Positions 38,258 to 46,495 of a stretch of 64,000 bases of DNA are shown in pieces. Source of the stretch: Chloropicon primus. Lineage: Eukaryota > Chlorophyta > Chloropicophyceae > Chloropicales > Chloropicaceae. A program made the translations under genes and the position numbers. Each line of letters begins with the position of its first letter. Position 1 is the first letter of the stretch. The notes beneath the pieces were generated by a model. That model did no database searches. It worked only from the letters and a program-made list of their open reading frames with translations, and had not been told where the DNA came from. Location: assembly GCA_023205875.1 (NCBI GenBank), contig CP060760.1, positions 496,001-560,000 of the forward strand, written 5' to 3'.

Positions 38258-39693
38258 ATGGCCACCTTTGAGAAGATGCCAACCAGCAGCATGCCTAACG
38301 CTGGCAAGGACCCACTCTGCCCAAAGTTCAAGAAGTTGAAGGAGGAGGAGAGGGCCTCCAAGGCGAGGCCACTGCTCGGCAGCAAGGAGGCTGGCAAGCG
38401 CGTGGTCGGCAATGGGAAGCGTGTGGCGAACTTCTGCGCCGGTCCAGCTGCCGTGAGCGACCAGGTCATGCTCAACTTGCAGCACGAGTTGCTCTCCTAC
38501 GAGTCCTCTGGAATGGTAAGCTTGCAAGACGAACGAACCCCAACCCCAAAACTCGGCGCCGGGGTTTTTCTTCGTGATCTTTTGGTCCGCAGCTCGCTGA
38601 CTTTCGTGACTCTCCTCTCCCCACCACCACAACTTCCCCTTCCTTCCTCCTTCCGCAGGGCTTGATCGAGCACAGCCACAGAGACGTTGGCGGCCCGGTC
38701 CAGACCTGCATGCAGAACGTGTGCGACTTGCTCCGCGAGGTGCTCGACATCCCGGACAACTACCACGTGCTCCTCATGCAGGGCGGTGCCCACGGCCAGT
38801 TCGCCGCGCTTCCTCTCAACTTGCTTGGGAACAAGAAGAAAGCTGCCTACGTGGACGGGGGCTTCTGGTCCCACAGGTCCGCCGGCGAGGCCAAGAAGTA
38901 CTGCGAGGTCGAGATGATCGAGCCGTTCACCAAGAACAAGGACGGCAAGCTGGTGTACCCGGAGCCCTCCTCCTGGAAGATCGACCCGGAGTGGGCCTAC
39001 ATCCACATCTGCGCCAACGAGACCATCAACGGCTTGGAGTTCATCAAGGACCCCGCCGTCGGCACCGTGGACGTTCCTCTGGTCGGCGACTTCACCTCGA
39101 CCCTCCTGTCCAGGCCAGTCGACGTGAGCAAGTACGGCGTGATCTACGCGAGCGGCGGAAAGAACTTGGGCCCATCCGGACACATCGTGGTGATCGTCAA
39201 CGACGCCCTCCTCGGAAGGGAGCTCCCAATCTGCCCGTCCATCCTGAGCTACTCCAAGGCGGCGAACACCCAGCCGATCCCAAACTTGTGGTACACCCCA
39301 AACGTCTTCGCCTGCAGGGCCTTGAACTTCGTTCTCAACGAGGTCTCCCACAGCGGGGGCATCCAGACCTGCAAGGCGAACACCAACAGGAAGGCGTACA
39401 AGATCTACAAGGAGGTTGACTTGTCCGATGGCTTCTACGTCAACAACGTTGCGGCCGAGTACCGATCCCAGGTCACCATTCCTTTCAACATCTTCGACAA
39501 GAGTGGCAAGTCCAGGCCAGACTTGGAGAAGTTGTTCTGCAAGGAGGCCGAGAAGTGCAACCTCCACCAGCTCGCGGGGCACCACACCTGCGGCGGTTTG
39601 CGCGTCTGCATCTACAACTCGGTTCCAGACTGTGCCGTGGACATTTTCGTTGAATTCATGGAAATGTTCAGAAAGAAGTATGCAAACAAGTGA
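38258..39693 (+). CDS. serC: Phosphoserine aminotransferase (2 exons)
   Basis: PLP enzyme of serine synthesis from 3-phosphoglycerate; it converts 3-phosphohydroxypyruvate and glutamate to phosphoserine and 2-oxoglutarate. Exons are 38258-38515 and 38659-39693 (phase 0, GTAAGC/CGCAG), giving 430 aa. The N-terminal about 55 residues are Lys/Ser-rich and precede VANFCAGPAAVSDQVM, so organelle targeting is possible but not obvious. Other blocks are LLSYESSGM, LLMQGGAHGQFAALPLNLL (phosphate and substrate loop) and ICANETINGLEF. The PLP lysine is in ASGGKNLGPSG (K254). Most family members have AQKN there; here the residue before K is Gly. A TGTAA motif lies 170 nt past the stop. Confidence 0.93.
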
Positions 39694-40136
39694 GCACAAC
39701 TACGCCACGAAAACGCCTGCCACCTGATACACACACGCGCGCACACTGCAAGCACGGACTCAAAACCAAGCGTCGTGGATACGCAAGATGGGTGGCAACA
39801 AAACAAAACAACAACCTTGCTCCTGAGGCACTCGAGAAACTTGAAGAAACTGAAGTGCCCTTTGTAAATTCATATTTGCCCTTAGTGTTCTGGCAAAAGA
39901 AACGATGATAACACACTTATAACATAGTAATATATATCATGTTACCAAACGAAGGACGAAGAAGAAGGAGGCTTGGCTTGGGTGTGATCTCGCACACAAA
40001 GAGCTTGGCTTGGAACGTTCCCCAACGTCATCGTGTTACATGTGATTGCTGTGGGAGGCCATCCAATGGCATGGATGAAAAAAGAAAGGTTTAGATTTTT
40101 CTTGCGGAGGGGGTCTACGAGCCCCTCCGGTTCTGC
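39694..40136. other. Convergent 3' spacer
   Basis: 443 bp between the aminotransferase (plus) and the KH-protein gene (minus). It holds TGTAA at 39863 and an AT-rich stretch (ATAACACACTTATAACATAG) at 39907-39926. No gene is seen. Confidence 0.5.
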
Positions 40137-41321
40137 CTACATGTCCGTCAGAAGCTCACCCGTGTACTGGTTGAGAAAGAACTTCTCCCCCGTGGCAGTT
40201 CTGCATTCTGACCAGAACCGGTTGGCGGCCAACGCAGCAGTCGCGGCGACCTTGAAGCTGGGCTTCATGTTCGGAAACCCTGGCATGTACACGCTCCCCG
40301 GCAGGGCTGCTGCTGCCGGAAGGGGGCTGAAGTACGGCTGGGGGACGAGGCCGGGCACGGGAAGGGGTCCCCCCTGCCCGTACAGGGGCGACGACTGGTC
40401 GAAGAGCCCGGGCGACCCCGAGGCGATCGCCCCATAGTCCCCGAGGTCCGCCAGCGGGGGCGGGGGCGGGGGCGAGAGGGGGGACCCCAAGTAGTGGTGG
40501 TTCGGGTTCCTCCACGCGCGGCGCCCGGGGCGCTTCTCCCTGAAGTCCGGGCTCTCGTTGAGCTTGTTGGCGGTCTCGCACGCTATTTTGTTGACTGTGG
40601 TCTTGTACACGTTCTTCTTGTTCAGCTCGGGGGGGCCGTAGTTGATCACCTCCCTGACCACCTTCTCGGCCTCGTCGATCATGCTGGGGTGCCCGGACAG
40701 CTTCACCCTCCTGGGCTGGCCCTCCGGGAGGTTCTGGTCGATCTGGATGGACACCCCCGTGGTCTGCTCGAGCCTCTTGATGGTGGACCCCCTCTTCCCG
40801 ATGAGCCGGCCCACGAACCTCTGCGGGCAGTCCAGCTCGACGCTCACCTTCTCGTGCGGGGTGGCCGGGTAATCAAAGTTGTACTCGGACGCCTCCTCCT
40901 CCTCCTCGACGTCGCCGCCGTCCAGGTTCAAGCGGAGCTGGCGGGGCTTCCCGGAGAAGTTGGAGCAGCTCGAGTTCGCCCCCGACGTGAGGGCCGAGCC
41001 AGCGGTGCTGGTGCTGGAGCTCACGTCGTGGAGCTTGGCCTCCACGAAGACGTACGGCCCGTGCAGCACGGTGCAGCCGTTCTCGCTGTCGCTCTTGCAC
41101 TCCTGCTGCGAGACGTCCACGCACTTGAGCTCCAGGGCCACGAGGAGGGAGGACTTCTCCTTGACAGGCCCCCCGCTGCTCGCCACCAAGTCCACCACCA
41201 CTGACACCGGCGTCGGTGGTGGGGCCGGCGCGACGCCGCCGTTTAGGTTTTTCCACGACGCGCAGGCCTCGCCCACAGGCCTCCCACTCACCGCGTCCTT
41301 GAAGCTCATCCCACTCGCCAT
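40137..41321 (-). CDS. KH-domain RNA-binding protein with C-terminal WW-like motif
   Basis: 394 aa from the ATG at 41321 (MASGMSFKDAVSG); an in-frame extension upstream has no good start. Residues 1-155 are Ser/Ala-rich with an acidic run (DVEEEEEASEY). One KH domain spans about 158-226, with VSVELDCPQRFVGRLIGKRG containing the GxxG loop GKRG (175-178), then STIKRLEQ, VSIQIDQNL and RRVKLSGHPSMIDEAEKVV. A Pro-rich region follows, including a run of eight prolines. The last 35 residues (FWSECRTATGEKFFLNQYTG) resemble a WW or FF-type motif W-x(9)-G-x-x-[FY]-[FY]-x-N-x-x-T. RNA targets are unknown. The single KH domain is typical of star/quaking or PCBP-like factors. Confidence 0.8.
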   Translation of the reverse strand: MASGMSFKDAVSGRPVGEACASWKNLNGGVAPAPPPTPVSVVVDLVASSGGPVKEKSSLLVALELKCVDVSQQECKSDSENGCTVLHGPYVFVEAKLHDVSSSTSTAGSALTSGANSSCSNFSGKPRQLRLNLDGGDVEEEEEASEYNFDYPATPHEKVSVELDCPQRFVGRLIGKRGSTIKRLEQTTGVSIQIDQNLPEGQPRRVKLSGHPSMIDEAEKVVREVINYGPPELNKKNVYKTTVNKIACETANKLNESPDFREKRPGRRAWRNPNHHYLGSPLSPPPPPPLADLGDYGAIASGSPGLFDQSSPLYGQGGPLPVPGLVPQPYFSPLPAAAALPGSVYMPGFPNMKPSFKVAATAALAANRFWSECRTATGEKFFLNQYTGELLTDM

Positions 41322-42039
41322 CGCGGACGAGGCACCAACCTCCTCGCGGCGAGAAAAAAGACCGTTGTCGTCGTAACCGCCGTAACGCCCGACCGGGGGG
41401 AGGCGGGGCGGAGGTTCAAGGTCAAGAGCCCCAAGCTTTCCTGTCCAAAAAAACAATCGCAACCCGCGACCACGCAAAGAAAGGCACACAAGCACGGCAA
41501 GCACAACAAGCAAGAGGCCAACGACACGGACCCTCCAGGTTGCGCTCTTCTCTCTCTCTCTCTGTCTCGTACGAGGGCAAGCCGCGATGGACTGACCCCT
41601 CAGCCTCAGCAGTGGATTGAGGTCCAGTTCACCACAGCAGAGGGGAGGTGCGTGGAAATATTACGAAATATTACGAAATATTATATATGAAGTTAATTGT
41701 ACAGAACTAAAACTAAGGCAAACTAAGAAATATCTCCTCATTCCTTTGGTCTCCACATTTGTTGACATGCTTGATGGGGACGAGGAGGGGAGAGAGAAAG
41801 AGAGGAGCTTTTGACCCAATCAATCCGAACATGTGCCGAGGAGGGACAATCCCAGCCCTCTCTGTTTGTCTCTCTGTGTCTTGTGTCTTCCCCCAATGTC
41901 TCTCTCCCCCCAACTCTCCCCCTCTCGCGCGCTCCTCCTCCTTGCCTTTCTTTTAGGATTCATTATTAGGATGATTCATGATTTGTTTTTCACCATTGTC
42001 TTCTTCTTCTTGTTCTTCTTCTTCTTGTTGTTGTTGTTC
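41322..42039. other. Spacer with tandem GAAATATTAC and AT-rich core
   Basis: 718 bp downstream of the cyclophilin gene and upstream of the KH-protein gene. A tandem of GAAATATTAC (three units, about 41656-41685) stands out against the GC-rich background. (TC)n at 41549-41562 and TTC/TTG-rich runs near 42000-42035 are also present. No gene is recognised. Confidence 0.5.
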
Positions 42040-42801
42040 TCACTCCGCCAAGACGCCGCAGTCCGCGATGGTGACGGGGACCCCGGGGTCCTCCCCTCCG
42101 TCCCCCCCGTGCCCCTCTTCAGCGACCTTCCGCTCGAGGGCGTCCAGCACCCCCATCGATCCTTCCTCCACCCGGCCGAAGACGACGTGCTTGCCGTCCA
42201 GACCCCGGAGGTTCTCCGCGAGCGTGACGTAGAACTGGGACGTGTTGGAATTCTTCCCGCTGTTCGCCATGGCCACGGTCCCCCTGCCCCCGTGCTTGAG
42301 CTTCAGCCCCGGCTTCTCGTCGTTGAACCTCCCGCCGTAGATGGAGTCCCCCCCGCTCCCGTCGCGCTTGACGACGTCCCCGCCCTGGATCAGCTTCCCC
42401 CGGACGTAGCGGTGGAACGGGGCGCCCTTGTAGTGCAGGGGCTTCCTGCTGGCCTTCCCCAGGCCCCTTTCCCCCGTCGCGAGGCACCTAAAGTTCTCGC
42501 ACGTCTTCGGCACCCTCGAGTCGAACAGCTCGATGACGAGCCTCCCGACCCTCAGGGACCCCGGCTCGTCGAACAACAGCGGCGGGACAGAGGCCCTCCC
42601 GCTCCAGCTCGGGTCGCACCCGAACGACTCCCGCACCAGGTCTCTCATCTCCCCATCGAGGACGTCGGGCTTGGTGCCCGGCGCGATGCCAAGAACGTGG
42701 CCCTTCTTCTCCAGGTACTCCACCGCCAACTCGTACCCCTTCCTCGACCTCTCGTGCTCCTCGGGGCAACCAACGTCGATGTCCAGAAAGCAACGCGCCA
42801 T
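42040..42801 (-). CDS. Cyclophilin-type peptidyl-prolyl isomerase, PPIL6-like, with N-terminal insertion
   Basis: 253 aa from the ATG at 42801. The first strand (ARCFLDIDVG, residues 2-11) is followed by about 70 extra residues before strand 2 resumes at VGRLVIELFDSRVPKTCENF (85-104). The rest is a standard cyclophilin: PFHRYVRGKLIQGGDV with catalytic R131, SIYGGRFNDE, MANSGKNSNTSQFYVTL and LDGKHVVFGRV. The cyclosporin-contact tryptophan (W121 in human CypA) is replaced, since LRGLDGK stands where EWLDGK is expected. The alternative reading HYKGAPFHR and GDSIYGGRF are closer to PPIL6, a cilium-linked cyclophilin, than to CypA. Isomerase activity is likely but unproven. Confidence 0.85.
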   Translation of the reverse strand: MARCFLDIDVGCPEEHERSRKGYELAVEYLEKKGHVLGIAPGTKPDVLDGEMRDLVRESFGCDPSWSGRASVPPLLFDEPGSLRVGRLVIELFDSRVPKTCENFRCLATGERGLGKASRKPLHYKGAPFHRYVRGKLIQGGDVVKRDGSGGDSIYGGRFNDEKPGLKLKHGGRGTVAMANSGKNSNTSQFYVTLAENLRGLDGKHVVFGRVEEGSMGVLDALERKVAEEGHGGDGGEDPGVPVTIADCGVLAE

Positions 42802-43272
42802 CGCCAACACCACCGCGTCCGCCTCTCCCTCCCTCCCTCGCTCGGCTTGGCTTTTTGTGCCAAGATGGGGGTCAAATGCCTCGACCGAGACGTCGATGGA
42901 AAGATCGCGAGACGATCTAGCGCGATTTGTCCCCTCCCGCCCCTCCCCCGCCCCCTCGACGCGGCCAGGGACCGTCGCCTTCCTTGGACCTCACCCACCA
43001 CACGATCCCGATCCGATCCACAGAAAGAGACGAAGAAAGAGAGAGGTTTCAAAAAAAGGAATCCACCAAAGTGGGTGAGGTTTGCTCTTCTTTGGTGACG
43101 TCTGGCGCCTCGCTCGAGGACGAGAGTGTCGGAGGAGGCGACGTAGAACGCTAGAGGGTGTCGCAGGCTTTCGAAAGAGCCCTCGCTCGCTCCCTGGGTT
43201 GCGCGGTAAAGGTTTCGACGAGGCGGGACGAGGGAGAGGAGAGAGAGCGAAGGAGCGGAGAGAGAGAGAGAG
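42802..43272. other. Bidirectional promoter region, cyclophilin / RING gene
   Basis: 471 bp between divergent starts. It is GC-rich with short GA-rich runs near 43236-43270. No gene or clear core promoter is seen. Confidence 0.5.
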
Positions 43273-44244
43273 ATGGATGCGCGGGAAGCGGAGCGCGGGT
43301 CGTCGTGGAACGGGGAGGAGGAGGTGAGGTCCCTGTCGATGAGCGTGGAGGGCAAGCTTGAGTTGGGCTCGGACGAGGAGAGAGCTGCTCCACGCTGCGA
43401 GAAGGTGGTCGCCTCGTCGTGCCAGAGGAGCGACTGGTCCTGCCCGATATGCTTGAACGACGTGCCCTTCGTGGAGACTGCGATTGTGAAGGACTGCAAC
43501 CACCTGTTCTGCTCCACGTGCATATTGAACTGGGTCCTGTTCAAGCAGGAGAGCTCGGGGACGAAGGAGCCTCGGAGCATCTGCCCCACCTGCAGGAACC
43601 CCTTTGACGTCGTCGGGACGTACAGGCGCCTGGACGGCTCCTTGAGCGACACGCTCGTCGAGGAGAGCATCTACTTGCTGCTTCGGGCGGACTGGTTCGA
43701 CTGCGAGAAGTTCGTCAAGTACAGGAAGGGCAAGAAGGCGGCGTGGCAGGACTCCCACGACTCGCAGCAGGACCAAGTGGGACTCTCTATGAGTCCCACG
43801 ACCCGGAAGCTCTACGGGGCGGACGACTACCTGGAGGCAGCCTACGAGGAGGAGGCCTTCGAGGAGGACGACGACTATTACTATGGCCACGACGAGTACT
43901 CGTCCCCCGGCGGGAACAGGAGGAACGGTGGTGGGAACAGCTCCAGCGGGGCAGGTTGCAGCACGAGCAAGCTCGTTATTGGGAACAGGAGGTGGGGTCA
44001 GCAAGGGTACGTGACCTCGGGGCGGATGTACGCGAGGCCCAGCAGCAGCGGGGGCGGCGCGGGCTCGTCGTCCAGCGGCAAGGGCAAAGGAAAGAAGAAA
44101 TTCCAACAAGATGGGGAGGAGGAGGACCCTTACAAACCGAGGTACGAGTCTCCAGGCGCGAAGAAGACGGTTGGACGGAGGGCCAGGAGGGCGATGAAGA
44201 ACAAGGGTGCCGCAAAGAACGCCCTAGATCGGGCTCTGTGCTGA
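43273..44244 (+). CDS. C3HC4 RING-finger protein, probable E3 ubiquitin ligase
   Basis: 323 aa; the ATG at 43273 is the first in frame. The RING spans residues 57-107: C57-P-I-C60, C75-x-H77, C80-S-T-C83 and C104-P-T-C107, a C3HC4 arrangement with a longer gap before the last pair. A mostly polar tail follows. It has an acidic Tyr-rich patch (EEEAFEEDDDYYYGHDEY), Gly/Ser/Asn-rich stretches and a basic C-terminal end (GRRARRAMKNKGAAKNALDR). The layout resembles uncharacterised plant RING proteins of the PHF/TOPORS type, but I cannot name it. A TGTAA motif lies 47 nt after the stop (44291). Confidence 0.85.
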   Translation: MDAREAERGSSWNGEEEVRSLSMSVEGKLELGSDEERAAPRCEKVVASSCQRSDWSCPICLNDVPFVETAIVKDCNHLFCSTCILNWVLFKQESSGTKEPRSICPTCRNPFDVVGTYRRLDGSLSDTLVEESIYLLLRADWFDCEKFVKYRKGKKAAWQDSHDSQQDQVGLSMSPTTRKLYGADDYLEAAYEEEAFEEDDDYYYGHDEYSSPGGNRRNGGGNSSSGAGCSTSKLVIGNRRWGQQGYVTSGRMYARPSSSGGGAGSSSSGKGKGKKKFQQDGEEEDPYKPRYESPGAKKTVGRRARRAMKNKGAAKNALDRALC

Positions 44245-44443
44245 GCCACGGGGCCCGGAGACAGAGAGCAGCAATCTTTCTTTCTTTTTATGTAAATGTC
44301 TGTCTGTATTACAAATGGGATCGTGTTTTCTCTCCTTCGCCCCTCGCACTTTGCGATGCACAGTGCTGCGCTGCCGACAGAGAATATAAAACGTTTTCCT
44401 CAACAAAGCACAAAGGCAGCATGCCTTTGCCCCCCCTCGTTGT

Positions 44444-45374
44444 CTAGATCGGGTTGGCAGCCGCGTCGGAAGGGAAGAAAATATTGGTCTTCCTGTAAAA
44501 GGTGTCCCTGACAACAGGCTTCCTGGCGTAAGTCGGCTTGTTGAACTCCTCTGGAGGGGCGTGGGTCAACATGCTCGTCGTTCTGTACGAACCAAAGTGT
44601 CTCTCGTAACTCAAGTGAGTCTTGTTCTTGGTGTCCCTCGCGATTTTGCTCGCGCCAGTCTTGTTGTTGTCCTCCTTCTCGTAGACCAAGTCATACAAGT
44701 GAGGCTTTGGCGCCGACTCGACCTCGACAATCTCGTCCTCCGAGTCCTCCATCTCATCCAAGGTCATCTTCGCGAGCTTGTCCTCGCCCTTGAGCTGCTC
44801 TCTATACTGCTCCGTCCTGAAAACCATACTGTACTCGTCCCTCCTCTTAAAGTCACCGGAGAGAAATCCCTTTCTCTTCTCCTTCTGCGTCTCCCTGTAC
44901 TTGAGCCTGTCCACGTACTCGTCACCGTCCGAAACCCAGTGGTGCTTCTTGTCAAAGTAAACGTCCGTGGTCTTGCCATGCTTGCTAGGCTGCGTCATCA
45001 TCTGCTTGCCCTTGAAGTTTGCTCTTTGACCTGCCTTCTCTCCATAAGGAAGCGGGTCACTGCACAACACAACCATGTTGGACATTGAACAACGAACAAG
45101 AAGAAGAAGAACAACAACAACAACAAGAAGAAGAAGAACGACAAGGACAAGAACAAGAGACTCATGTGTCAGAATGGGAACCAGGTCGATCAAGCGGCCT
45201 TCAGGAGCACGCCGCTAGAGCTCCGGCATGGCCTCAGAATGAATTGTCGCATTTCCATTGTTTGGAACACGAGAAAACGTACACTTTGGTTCCTACGGTG
45301 ATGTAGCTGGTCCTGTCGAAGACGCCGTGGCATCCGGCCAACAGCGCCCTCTCGGAAGTCATGTTGTTGTTCAT
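44444..45374 (-). CDS. CFAP96-like ciliary protein (2 exons)
   Basis: 235 aa from minus-strand exons 45374-45283 and 45059-44444. The 223-nt intron (GTACGT donor, TGTGCAG acceptor, phase 2) holds GAA/CAA microsatellites. Exon 1 encodes GCHGVFDRTSYITVGTK, which matches the start of vertebrate CFAP96/C4orf47 (GLFSEMEYITVGDK). Exon 2 continues with KGKQMMTQPSKHGKTTDVYF, as in its K-x-KQM-x4-SK-x(n)-YFD block, then GDEYVDRLKYRETQ and KGFLSGDF. The C-terminal half (DEMEDSEDEIVEVE; SYERHFGSYRTTSM) is not alignable from memory. Without exon 1 the protein would start at MSNMVV inside the intron and lack this block. CFAP96 is a basal body/centriole and flagellar protein; the name is tentative. Confidence 0.7.
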
Positions 45375-46495
45375 GGTGAAGTTTCTTCGGGGTCTTGCGT
45401 ACCCTCCCTCTCTTTGGACTCAACCACTCGAAAATGCGGTAGAGGTAATGTGCTCCTGCGTTGTGTGCGAAACACGAAAGCCAATGCGGGGTAAAGCGTG
45501 TCCAAGGCGGCGCCTTTGTCTTCCACCAAGAGCCACAACGCACTTGATCTCTCCTTCCACCCAATCAAGTCACTTCCCCCCCTTCTCTCGCCTCTCGTCT
45601 CTCTCTCTCTCTCTCTCTCTTGCCTGTCCAAGGTAATGCGATGTCCCTTTGCTACACGCCAGGCCTTGACCCAAGTGCCTCACCCTCTGGGGACCCCTGA
45701 GAAGCTCGGCTCCGGTCGTTCTCTTCACGACGTTCGCCATCCGGGTCGGAAAACTTACCCTTCTTGTCGCCAACAAAACAGTGGTACCATTTTACGACAG
45801 TTTTGGAAAACTTTGAGTTTGGGTCCGAAAGGTGATGTCTTGGAACGAAGTAAAAGAATTCTCACAGAAAGATTCGTCCCAAGACCAGTTCACTACAGGA
45901 TCCCCACCAACGGACGGGTCCGTGGTGTAGAAATTCCATCTTGCGAAGGCGAGCTTTGACTTTTAGAATTTCTGGAGCGCTCGAACGAGTGTAAGTCCAA
46001 GGTCCCTCGCCCCCTGTCGCCTCTGATTAAGAAAATACGATGTTTGCACCGAACATGCATCACTGGACGATTTGAACGACTTGAAGGTTCGTTGAGGAAG
46101 GATGGGGAGAAAGGAGAAGCCAAGTGGCGAGGAGGTGAAGCCAAGGTAAGTTCACCGTCGGTTTGGTCAACCGCTTGGGAGGATTGGTTTGTATCTTTCC
46201 ACTTTGGGGAATCCTTGTCTCTTCCTCTTTCCATAGACCCCTCTCTCGAGGAAAGAGGCGACCTGTGGAGGACCTGACAAGGTCTTCTTCTCTCGTGTGG
46301 TGGCTTCTTTGCCCTGGTCAGAAGGTGAAGCCGGTAGGGGTGAAGCCTGACGAAGAGGGGAGGGAGGAGAAGGGAACGTAGTGTTGTGTGTCCTTGGGCG
46401 GAGGGTACGTTACGATCTCCTTGCATTGATTGATTGCCTTCTGGTGCCGCGGAAGGAGGACTAGAGAGGACTAGGACGAGAATAGGGCTGATAGT
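45375..46495. other. 1.1-kb spacer, no gene recognised
   Basis: Lies between the CFAP96-like and CCDC39 starts (head-to-head). Open frames exist on both strands: plus 45498-45959 and minus 45371-45631. A minus-strand stretch MANVVKRTTGAELLRGPQRV (45740 leftward) has a strong donor GGGTAAGT 5' of it (about 45760). None has a recognisable domain. A (CT)n run is at about 45599-45620. It could hide a small spliced gene or just two 5' UTRs. Confidence 0.4.
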
